Below, in pieces: positions 28,536 to 35,687 of a DNA stretch of 64,000 nt. Location of the stretch: the NCBI RefSeq assembly GCF_011769985.2, contig NZ_CP039734.2:2356001-2420000 (forward strand), in the 5' to 3' direction. The position numbers and the translations under genes are program-made. How positions within the stretch are numbered: the first letter of the stretch is position 1; each line of letters opens with the position of its first letter. The notes below the pieces were generated by a model. It did not search any database. It was not told where the DNA came from and was given only the letters and a program-made list of their open reading frames with translations. The stretch is from Sulfurospirillum diekertiae. GTDB lineage: Bacteria; Campylobacterota; Campylobacteria; Campylobacterales; Sulfurospirillaceae.

Positions 28536-28536
28536 T

Positions 28537-29355
28537 TTACCAAGAATCGCTACTGGAATCACTCATGCTATCATCCGAAGAGCTATCATCCCATGAACTG
28601 TCATCGTTAATGCCAAAGTCATTGTCTCCAAAATCAGAAGAAGACGGTTGTGGGGTAGTGTCCACGGGGGGCGCAGTATGGGCTCCTGCGTTGGGCGTTG
28701 AGGCGTTGTTATTGGCAAAATGGTTAAACAACGCTTCACCTGCAGCCACACCAACGCCTGCGGCAAGTCCTGTCGCCAATCCTGAAGCGATGCCACTTCC
28801 CATTCCTCCACCTTGTGAACTGGAAGGATTCATAGGAGCGTTATTAGGATAGGGCGCGGTTGGAGGTGTTCCACCGTTCAAGCCATTGTTGGAAGGTGTA
28901 GACTTTCGGCTAAACGCTGATCGAATAAGGAAAACAAAGACAAGTGCACCTCCCCCAAAGAGCAATGCGGTTGTCCATGGAAAAGGTTTAGTGGAAGAAG
29001 ATGCGCTTTGATGCTCATTAGAGAGAGTCTTAGGAGCACCCAAGAGTCCTAGCTTATCTTTAAGCGTTTGAATCGCTTGTGGTTTGGCAAAAGGCAATCC
29101 TGGCTCTAACTGCTCAGCAACGCTAAGTTCAGAACGCGCTTGCGTAATTTGACCTTGGGCTGAGAGTATTTCAGCATTGACAAAGTGTGCTTTGGCACTT
29201 TGTGGATGTGCTTTTAAAACCTCTTCAACCATTGTGTGTGCTTCACTGAGTTTACCCGCTTGCGCTGCTTCGTAAACTTGGTGTATCGTAGGCTCTGCAT
29301 GTGCGAAACTCACCACGAAAATGAGAACCGTTAAAAATCCAAATATTTTTTTCAC
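28537..29355 (-). CDS. TPR-like membrane protein with Ser/Asp-rich tail
   Basis: 272 residues: signal peptide (1-20), a short TPR-like helical domain (about 22-105: AQAGKLSEAHTMVEEVLKAHP), one membrane helix (about 125-145), a Pro/Asn/Gly/Ser linker, an alanine-rich segment (about 185-215) and an acidic C-terminus of alternating Asp and Ser ending in Trp. The overall plan suggests an anchored scaffold with a disordered acidic end. No specific function is recognised. Confidence 0.7.
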   Translation of the reverse strand: MKKIFGFLTVLIFVVSFAHAEPTIHQVYEAAQAGKLSEAHTMVEEVLKAHPQSAKAHFVNAEILSAQGQITQARSELSVAEQLEPGLPFAKPQAIQTLKDKLGLLGAPKTLSNEHQSASSSTKPFPWTTALLFGGGALVFVFLIRSAFSRKSTPSNNGLNGGTPPTAPYPNNAPMNPSSSQGGGMGSGIASGLATGLAAGVGVAAGEALFNHFANNNASTPNAGAHTAPPVDTTPQPSSSDFGDNDFGINDDSSWDDSSSDDSMSDSSSDSW

Positions 29356-29449
29356 GACAACATTCCTTTAGAGGATAATATAATAGTGAAATAGTAACGC
29401 AATAGTTTTAATAGCGATTAAATAGACTTTTACGCATTATCTCTATGGC

Positions 29450-31942
29450 TTAAAGTTCTTTTGTTTTAGGTGTTCCAAACGCTTTAAACGTTATCAGCAA
29501 TAACGGTGAGAGCAAGAGATCGGCAACAATGGCAACAAAGATTGTAGCGACAGTCAAAAGTCCAAATACAATGGTTGGAACGAAGTTGGATGTCACCAAA
29601 ACCATAAACCCTATCACGGTTACGCCAGCGCAATAATACATAGGATTACCAACACTTGCATGCGATCTCACCATTGTGGCAACATAATCACCATCTTTTT
29701 TAAGTTCAGCTCTAAATCGCAGATAATAATAAACGGTATTGTTCATCGCCATATCAAAAGCAATGGCAGCAATGGTGATATTCATAATGTCCAGAGGTAT
29801 TTTAAAGACACCCATAATTCCAAATACGATGCCAATAGGAATAATATTGACAACAATCGCAATAAGCCCTATTTTAACAGACCTAAATAAAAATAAGAAC
29901 ATCAATCCTAGTATAGATATGGTTTCACCTACGGTTAAAATCTGAGTTTGATAGAGGGATTGGAGCATATTATTGTATAAAACCATCATTCCCACAATAT
30001 CAAAATCACTCTCTTTCAAGCCAATTTCTTTTTCCAATCCTGCTCTTATGGTATTGATTAACTCTTCGCGCCTGAGATCTTTTGAAGAATCTTTGATGCG
30101 TATGATAAATCGTGCCTCATCGTTTTCAATGTTAATATACGAATCTAAAAGCATATTTTTATCTTCTTCGGGAAGTGCTTTATAAAGAATTCCCAGTTCA
30201 AAACTGTCCAACCCTTGGCCATTTTTAATGATTTTCCCAACCCTTAAGAGTGTTGCAAGCGATGATACATTTCCAACATTATTCATGCTTTCAAGAAATG
30301 TTTGAATTTTTAATATTTCTTCCATCTTTTGGTCAGTAAACCAGTATTGCGCTTCACCGCTTTGTTTGTTAAACTCTTCTTCAAAACTATCAAGCACGCT
30401 AGGATCTGAACTTTTCTCCATAGATGCCTGTTTCTTAGGGAATCTTACGACCACTTCAAGGGGCGTTGTCCCTCCTAAGTTTTCATCAATTTTTTTCATA
30501 CCTTGGTAGATTTCTGTTTTATCTCTAAAATAATTAATCATACTGTTTTCAACGATAAGCTGTGTTGTTCCAACGATGCTAAAAATGACAACAGCAAGTG
30601 AGCCCAGATAAATTGTTTTCGGATACGCTTTAACGGCATTGGCACACGCCAATGTTAATTTAGTAAATTTGTCATACGTTAAGACAGGAGCTTTTTTCTT
30701 CAAAGCCATCAACATTGCAGGTGAAAATATAATGGCAAAAAGGAAAGAGATACACGATGCCACGGCCATCATCCATCCAAAATTCATAACCGGAAGGATA
30801 CCACTGCTGATAAGCGACATATACGCAACGATTGAACTACATACAACAAACGACATCGGTAAAACCATTTTTTCCATCGTAATGGCGATGATCTCTTTTT
30901 GCGATAACTCGGGATTTTTGATGTAGTTTTCACGGTAATTGGAGACAAGGTGGATGGACAAAGAGATCGCCATAATAAGCTGCATGGAGACAAAATTGGA
31001 AGAAATAACGGTGACTTCTAGCCCAAAAAGTGTGTAGAGTCCAGCGGTAATCACAACCGCAGAAAATGCCACCGTAACAGGGATCAATACATACCGTAAC
31101 TGTCTAAAAATGATCCAAAGCACTAAGACCATAATGAGAATAACAGAGATACCATACGTTTTGATGTCATCTTTGACAAAGCTAATCATATCATCCGCAA
31201 CCATCATAACGCCACCTAAAAAGAGCTGCCCGCTATCCTTATGCATATCGATAATATCTCTGACTTCTTTAATCACGCTATGTGATTTGTCCTTGACGAC
31301 CTCTCTATACTCTTTAAACTCTTTTTGAATGTGTTTAAGTTGAAGAGATTCCTCTTTGGTGAGTTTTTCTACTTTTTGTTTATCCAGAAGCGCATTGCGA
31401 GCTTTGACAAACTCCATGTATTTTGTATCATCTTTTAAATTGATCAGAATGCCCGTTGTTTTAAAATCCGCACTGACAAGATTGTTTTTATAAATAGGGC
31501 TGGTTGTAAACTCCTCTTGCACCATAGTCTTATTAATATCTTTGCTTTCAAGCGTTCGTATGTCATCAATAAACTCTTTGATAGACCGAGGTGGACTCTC
31601 AAGCAGCGGAACATCCAAAATGCTCACAACACTTTTCACGCTATCCACTTTTAAAAGTGCCTCTTTAAGACTTCTGATCGTATTGAGACTCTTCTCAGAA
31701 AGCATAGGATCATTGGGAGAAAAGGAGATGACAAGATAGTCCGAACTGGTATAACGTTTGTGAATCTCTCTGGTAAGTTGAAGGTCTTTATCGTTTTCAA
31801 GGAGCAATGTTTCAGCGGAGGCATCTACACTGAGATGTACCGCAAAATACCCAAGGAACAGCGTCACTAAAAGCAAGATTGATAAAACGATTTTATGATT
31901 TTTGGTTATAAAGTCCGAATACATTTCTACATATTTTTCCAC
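29450..31942 (-). CDS. RND-superfamily (MMPL/Patched-like) exporter
   Basis: 830 residues with the duplicated RND plan: one helix, a large periplasmic domain and five helices, then the same again (helices about 20-40, 250-400, 445-465 and 680-820). Conserved segments are SSNFVSMQLIMAISLSIHLVSNYRE and IAAIAFDMAMNNTVYYYLRFR. No fusion protein or outer-membrane factor lies beside it, so it is the single-gene exporter type (lipids or hydrophobic compounds) rather than a tripartite drug pump. Substrate unknown. Confidence 0.85.
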   Translation of the reverse strand: MEKYVEMYSDFITKNHKIVLSILLLVTLFLGYFAVHLSVDASAETLLLENDKDLQLTREIHKRYTSSDYLVISFSPNDPMLSEKSLNTIRSLKEALLKVDSVKSVVSILDVPLLESPPRSIKEFIDDIRTLESKDINKTMVQEEFTTSPIYKNNLVSADFKTTGILINLKDDTKYMEFVKARNALLDKQKVEKLTKEESLQLKHIQKEFKEYREVVKDKSHSVIKEVRDIIDMHKDSGQLFLGGVMMVADDMISFVKDDIKTYGISVILIMVLVLWIIFRQLRYVLIPVTVAFSAVVITAGLYTLFGLEVTVISSNFVSMQLIMAISLSIHLVSNYRENYIKNPELSQKEIIAITMEKMVLPMSFVVCSSIVAYMSLISSGILPVMNFGWMMAVASCISFLFAIIFSPAMLMALKKKAPVLTYDKFTKLTLACANAVKAYPKTIYLGSLAVVIFSIVGTTQLIVENSMINYFRDKTEIYQGMKKIDENLGGTTPLEVVVRFPKKQASMEKSSDPSVLDSFEEEFNKQSGEAQYWFTDQKMEEILKIQTFLESMNNVGNVSSLATLLRVGKIIKNGQGLDSFELGILYKALPEEDKNMLLDSYINIENDEARFIIRIKDSSKDLRREELINTIRAGLEKEIGLKESDFDIVGMMVLYNNMLQSLYQTQILTVGETISILGLMFLFLFRSVKIGLIAIVVNIIPIGIVFGIMGVFKIPLDIMNITIAAIAFDMAMNNTVYYYLRFRAELKKDGDYVATMVRSHASVGNPMYYCAGVTVIGFMVLVTSNFVPTIVFGLLTVATIFVAIVADLLLSPLLLITFKAFGTPKTKEL

Positions 31943-32183
31943 GAAAATTTTCCATTCAATTTTAATTTTTCAAGCGTTTTGTTGGATAATTTGGAATAAC
32001 TACCGTTGAGTCTGCAGTATCGTTGCTTTTTCTCTCAAACATTTCGCTATTTTATTTGTTGAATTATATCTTTTTTCAAACACATTTCCTTAATTATGGT
32101 TTGATAAAGCACCAAATACAAGCATATCAATCCCCTATAAAGCTCTTTTTTACTTTGACTTCGTTAGAATAATTCACCTTTTG

Positions 32184-32283
32184 CGGGGGGTATGTGACTC
32201 TGGTGTGCACCACGGCCTTCAAAGCCGATTGGGTGGGCGGTTGACCGTCTGCTGGTAGGTTCGATTCCTACACCCTCTCGCCA
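32184..32283 (+). tRNA. selC: Selenocysteine tRNA, anticodon UCA
   Basis: About 100 bases. The anticodon loop CTTCAAA (anticodon TCA) is closed by CGGC/GCCG. The long variable arm GGGCGG-TTGA-CCGTCT, T-arm GTAGG-TTCGATT-CCTAC and encoded CCA are present. The acceptor is 8 bp by family rule, but the first pair is C-C here (32184 with 32279); positions 32185-32191 pair with 32272-32278, two pairs being G-U. It decodes the UGA of fdhA in this window. A TAGAAT -10 lies at 32165-32170. Confidence 0.93.
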
Positions 32284-32326
32284 ACTCTCAAACACTACAC
32301 AACTTTACGACAAACAATGGAACATT

Positions 32327-32542
32327 ATGGGTGAAGAAAACAAAAAGAAGCCCTCATTAAAACGCTCAGTGGCACGGTTCAACTTAAAAGCTGAGCTCAT
32401 TGAAAAATTTATTAACGACCATTTGATGCAATTAGATGACACAGATGCGATAGAAAGTGCGTTTGAAAGCTTTTGGGATGCCGAGAAAAAGAAGCCTATG
32501 AGTCTTTTTGCATTTAAAAATAACCTTAAATACATACTTTGA
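32327..32542 (+). CDS. Small hypothetical protein beside tRNA-Sec
   Basis: 71 residues, basic N-terminus (KKKPSLKRSVARFN), then two acidic amphipathic helices (LDDTDAIESAFESFWDAE). It starts 43 bases after the tRNA, with only a weak GGAA ribosome site, and may be co-transcribed with it. Not recognised; could be the tail of a degraded gene at a tRNA integration site. Composition looks protein-like, so I list it at moderate confidence. Confidence 0.5.
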   Translation: MGEENKKKPSLKRSVARFNLKAELIEKFINDHLMQLDDTDAIESAFESFWDAEKKKPMSLFAFKNNLKYIL

Positions 32543-32681
32543 CCATAGGTTATTACCTCCACTTTTAACACTATTTCACCTTTTACTATTTTTTTGAGTA
32601 GCTTCATTTCTTATGATACTGGCAAAGATACTATTGCTTTTGTTACAAATACAGAAAAATTTATTCCTATATATATTTAAT

Positions 32682-32701
32682 TTTTAATATTAATATTAAA
32701 A
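32682..32701. promoter_or_regulatory. 20-bp AT palindrome upstream of porin
   Basis: TTTTAATATT (32682-32691) and AATATTAAAA (32692-32701) make a perfect palindrome about 80 bases before the porin start. It could be an operator, or chance in very AT-rich DNA. Confidence 0.35.
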
Positions 32702-32780
32702 GTTTATAAAAGTCATTTTCACGTCGTTTTCATCTGTTAAATTAAGGAGCATTTAAATAAAACTTTAAAAGGAGAAAAGT

Positions 32781-33998
32781 ATGAGACTAGCTAAACTTAG
32801 CTTGGTGGCTATCGTAGTTGCTGGACTTGCATCGAGTGCATTTGCAGCTTCAACAACATTGGAGGACGCATTTAAAAATGGTAAAATAAGTGGTGAGCTT
32901 AGAGCTTACTATTTTAGTAAAACTGACAGTGCGGGCAACGATAGAGAAGATCTTTTCACGACAGGTATTTTGCTTAACTATAAAACAGATACATTCTATG
33001 GTTTGGGGGCTAATTTTACAGCGCAAGGTAACGCTTCACCATTTGCTACAGATGCGGGCAAAGCCAGATTTAATGGCGATGAATACGGCACGGGTGCTGT
33101 TCTTTCAGAAGCATATCTTTCATATACCCTCGGCAAAACAACTGCTCAAATTGGCCGTATGTTTATCGATACACCTCTTGTAAGTAGTAGTGGTTCAAGA
33201 ATGACGAAAGAAGCATTTGAAGGTGTTACTGTCGTAAATACAGACCTACCAAATACAACATTAATTGCTGGTTATGTTCAAAAATTCCAATCTAGAACCG
33301 ATGGTAAGGGTAATGTTGGTAAATTTACAAAATCATTTGCAACAGGTTCTGCAGATGCTGTTGATCTTGACAATGGTGCTTATACCTTAGTAGTTATCAA
33401 CAAATCAATTCCTGGATTAACATTAACAGGTGCTTACGCCTATGCAGATGTCGAAGATGTAGATGGTATCCATTTAGGATATGTTGAAGCACTATATACA
33501 GGTAAAGCAGGTGATTTTGGGTATACCCTTGCTGCTCAAGACTATTACAATAGCTTCAAAAATGCCGCAGGATTTGCAGATGATTCAATCAATGCATATG
33601 GTCTTAAAGCAGGTTTGAGTTTTAAAGGTCTAAATGGTTATGTAGCATACTCTAAAACGAGCAATGACGATGTAGCTAGCGGTAATATTATTTCTGGATT
33701 AGGGAATGGTGCTGACCTACTTTATACCGATCCTGTTTTCTCTACTCCAGGATATCAAAAAAATACCGATACGTATGCTGTTGATTTAAATTACGATATT
33801 ACAGCGGCAGCAAATGTTGGTGCCCGTTATGTAGAGTCTGATTTCAATGACAACACAAAAGGTTCATACACCTCTCTTTACGCTTCTTACAAATTTGACG
33901 GTGCTTTGAAAAACTTCAAATTAGGTGCTGAGTTTGAGTCTAAAGGTAAAGACAAAGATGGTGATCAATTGAGATTTAAAGCCAACTACAAATTCTAA
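32781..33998 (+). CDS. Outer-membrane porin, OprD/major outer-membrane-protein type
   Basis: 405 residues with signal peptide (1-22, cut after AFA), N-terminal TTLEDAFKNGKISGELRAYYF typical of Campylobacterota porins, alternating beta-strand pattern throughout and an outer-membrane end signature (LRFKANYKF, terminal Phe). AAAAGGAG ribosome site and a strong terminator suggest high expression as a single gene. General diffusion of small solutes is likely. Confidence 0.9.
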   Translation: MRLAKLSLVAIVVAGLASSAFAASTTLEDAFKNGKISGELRAYYFSKTDSAGNDREDLFTTGILLNYKTDTFYGLGANFTAQGNASPFATDAGKARFNGDEYGTGAVLSEAYLSYTLGKTTAQIGRMFIDTPLVSSSGSRMTKEAFEGVTVVNTDLPNTTLIAGYVQKFQSRTDGKGNVGKFTKSFATGSADAVDLDNGAYTLVVINKSIPGLTLTGAYAYADVEDVDGIHLGYVEALYTGKAGDFGYTLAAQDYYNSFKNAAGFADDSINAYGLKAGLSFKGLNGYVAYSKTSNDDVASGNIISGLGNGADLLYTDPVFSTPGYQKNTDTYAVDLNYDITAAANVGARYVESDFNDNTKGSYTSLYASYKFDGALKNFKLGAEFESKGKDKDGDQLRFKANYKF

Positions 33999-34011
33999 TT
34001 TTTTCTTTCTT

Positions 34012-34044
34012 AGCCCACTTCATTTTGAAGTGGGTTCCTTTTTA
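34012..34044 (+). terminator. Rho-independent terminator of porin gene
   Basis: CCCACTTC (34014-34021) and GAAGTGGG (34027-34034), then TTCCTTTTT. Confidence 0.9.
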
Positions 34045-34061
34045 AATAGTCTATTCATGAT

Positions 34062-35363
34062 TTATTCTTTTTCATTCTCCTGTTTCTCAGCCCCACTCCT
34101 TATAATATCTATACCGTACTTATCACGTAGTTTGGTCAGTTTCTCAGACAACCGTTTTGACTTCTCGTCCTCCTCTACATGTAAAAGGGAAAAGGTCTTG
34201 GTTTGTGAAGGCGTGATGAAGTTTGAAAGCGCCAAGCCTAAATGCAAAATTCCATAATGGGGGTGAGTGTCAAGTGATGAAAACATCTGAACAACCCACT
34301 CACGGTACAAACCCTCGCTAAAAGAGCGATCAAGCGTTTGGGAGCTTTTAGAGGAAATGCCATTTTCGTAGCGCAGATATAAATAATAAGTCGTTGGGTG
34401 CAAATCCAGCTTCGCAATCGTATACGAGAGATGACGTGAGAGTATAATCGCTCGGCGCAACACCTCATCACGGTTATGAATGACATGAAAATTGCGCGAA
34501 ATGCCGATGGAACGACGATCTCGCTTGGTCACCACGGGTTCATTATCGACCCCGCTGATGCGCGCAAGCAAGTCTTTACCGATGGTGCCCCACGCGGAAA
34601 CAAGCTTATGATGCTCCAACACCTCGCCCAAAGTTGCAATACCATAGCTTTCAAACTTTTTCTGAAGCACCCGCCCGATGCCAGGAAAGGTTGCAATGGG
34701 CATCAAAGAGATAAACGAAGCGATCTCATGTTGAGGAACTAACGTCAATCCATAGGGTTTGCGAAAATCTGTCGCAAGTTTTGCGATCCACTTGGAACTT
34801 GAAGCTCCAATAGAAATGGGCAGATCAAATTTCTCTAAAATCTCTTTTTGCAAGGAGGCAATAAAAGCATGTGTTGCTTCCTCTTTCACCCACCCTTTCA
34901 AATCGCCCCAAAACTCATCAATGCTGTACTGCTCCAAGATGGGGATTTTGGTCTGTAAAAAAGCTTTGAGTTTGGTGGAAAGCAGTTGATAAAAAAGATG
35001 GTCACTAGGTACAATGAGAAGCTTCGGGCACATCGCGAGTGCATCACGAAGCGAAGTGCCTGTTTTGATGCCGTACTTCTTTGCTTCGTAACTCTTCGCA
35101 ATCACAATCCCATGAACACGCCCTTTTTCATCCATAAACTCGCTTTTCCACGCCTCTTTATCAAAGCTTGAAAATGTTTTTTTATGTTGAATGAGTCCAT
35201 TGAAACCACCCACGGACTCGGTCATGACGCTTTCACTATCAAGCGTACTAAAGATTTTAGCATCACTACTTTTGCACACAACAACTGGCTTACCTTTCAA
35301 AAAAGGTGTCCTCGTTCGTTCAGCAGAGACAAAAAAACAGTCCAAATCCAGATGAATAATCAC
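34062..35363 (-). CDS. Y-family DNA polymerase (DinB/UmuC-like) with finger-domain insertion
   Basis: Translesion polymerase, 433 residues. Catalytic carboxylates are visible as D6 and D8 in IIHLDLDCFFVSAE and as Asp-Glu in YSIDEFWGDL. About 60 extra residues separate KGKPVVVCKSS from VIAKSYEAKKYGIKTG, making it longer than E. coli DinB (351). The helix-hairpin-helix region TFPGIGRVLQKKFESYG and a little-finger domain follow. No C-terminal clamp-binding peptide is obvious. A damaged copy of the palindrome (CTCTACATGTAA) lies at 34173-34184. Confidence 0.88.
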   Translation of the reverse strand: MIIHLDLDCFFVSAERTRTPFLKGKPVVVCKSSDAKIFSTLDSESVMTESVGGFNGLIQHKKTFSSFDKEAWKSEFMDEKGRVHGIVIAKSYEAKKYGIKTGTSLRDALAMCPKLLIVPSDHLFYQLLSTKLKAFLQTKIPILEQYSIDEFWGDLKGWVKEEATHAFIASLQKEILEKFDLPISIGASSSKWIAKLATDFRKPYGLTLVPQHEIASFISLMPIATFPGIGRVLQKKFESYGIATLGEVLEHHKLVSAWGTIGKDLLARISGVDNEPVVTKRDRRSIGISRNFHVIHNRDEVLRRAIILSRHLSYTIAKLDLHPTTYYLYLRYENGISSKSSQTLDRSFSEGLYREWVVQMFSSLDTHPHYGILHLGLALSNFITPSQTKTFSLLHVEEDEKSKRLSEKLTKLRDKYGIDIIRSGAEKQENEKE

Positions 35364-35373
35364 GCAAAACCTT

Positions 35374-35385
35374 TTTACATGTAAA
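35374..35385. repeat. Iterated palindrome, perfect 12-mer, intergenic
   Basis: Eleven bases upstream of the polymerase start and about 130 bases upstream of the mgtA -10. Confidence 0.85.
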
Positions 35386-35529
35386 GATAAAAACAGTATA
35401 GACGAATTTCAAAAAAAGCTTCAAAAATATTACACTATGAAATTTTTTACTGAGTCAACGTAGCCACAAAATTTTTCATCTCTTGTCACCCATTTATTTA
35501 AAAAGTTTAGCTACAATTCTACGCAAATA

Positions 35530-35606
35530 AAACCACCTAAAAAGAAAGGAGCAGTCATGGACGATCACCCGAGTTCTCGTAAAGTCTGCTCCTTTGTAGG
35601 TGGTTT
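35530..35606 (+). promoter_or_regulatory. mgtA leader hairpin P1/P2
   Basis: Outer helix AAACCACCTA (35530-35539) with TAGGTGGTTT (35597-35606); inner helix AAAGGAGCAG (35545-35554) with CTGCTCCTTT (35586-35595). Each is a perfect 10 bp. The uORF ribosome site lies in the inner helix, and TTTGTTTTTG follows the outer one, so the whole could also act as a terminator. Confidence 0.75.
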
Positions 35607-35631
35607 GTTTTTGCCCTGCACAAAACTTTAA
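35557..35631 (+). CDS. Leader peptide (uORF) upstream of mgtA
   Basis: 24 codons starting MDDHPSSRKVCSF and ending FLPCTKL, then TAA. AAAGGAG lies six bases before the ATG. It begins inside the leader hairpin loop and ends 56 bases before mgtA, so translation would melt helices P1 and P2. It has two Pro and two Cys codons. By analogy with the Salmonella mgtA leader peptide (established), ribosome speed may sense Mg; there is no sequence similarity to claim. Confidence 0.6.
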   Translation: MDDHPSSRKVCSFVGGLFLPCTKL

Positions 35632-35657
35632 ATCAGCCGACTCTAAGCCCTAAACCA

Positions 35658-35679
35658 CCTTCTTAACATTATAAGAAGG
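35658..35679 (+). promoter_or_regulatory. Hairpin sequestering mgtA ribosome site
   Basis: CCTTCTTA (35658-35665) pairs perfectly with TAAGAAGG (35672-35679), which contains the mgtA Shine-Dalgarno (AAGAAGGA). The 5' arm overlaps the second AAACCACCT (35652-35660), so pairing of that segment to 35597-35606 would open this hairpin. Confidence 0.65.
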
Positions 35680-35687
35680 AATGAACC

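Larger units (their letters stand above)
35364..35687 (+). promoter_or_regulatory. mgtA promoter and structured leader
   Basis: These 324 bases hold an exact palindrome (35374-35385), a -10 TACAAT (35512-35517), and a leader from about 35524 with a short uORF (35557-35631), a two-part hairpin (35530-35606) and a second hairpin over the mgtA ribosome site (35658-35679). AAACCACCT occurs twice (35530 and 35652), so TAGGTGGTTT at 35597 can pair upstream or downstream. This reads as a two-state riboregulator. Confidence 0.7.
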
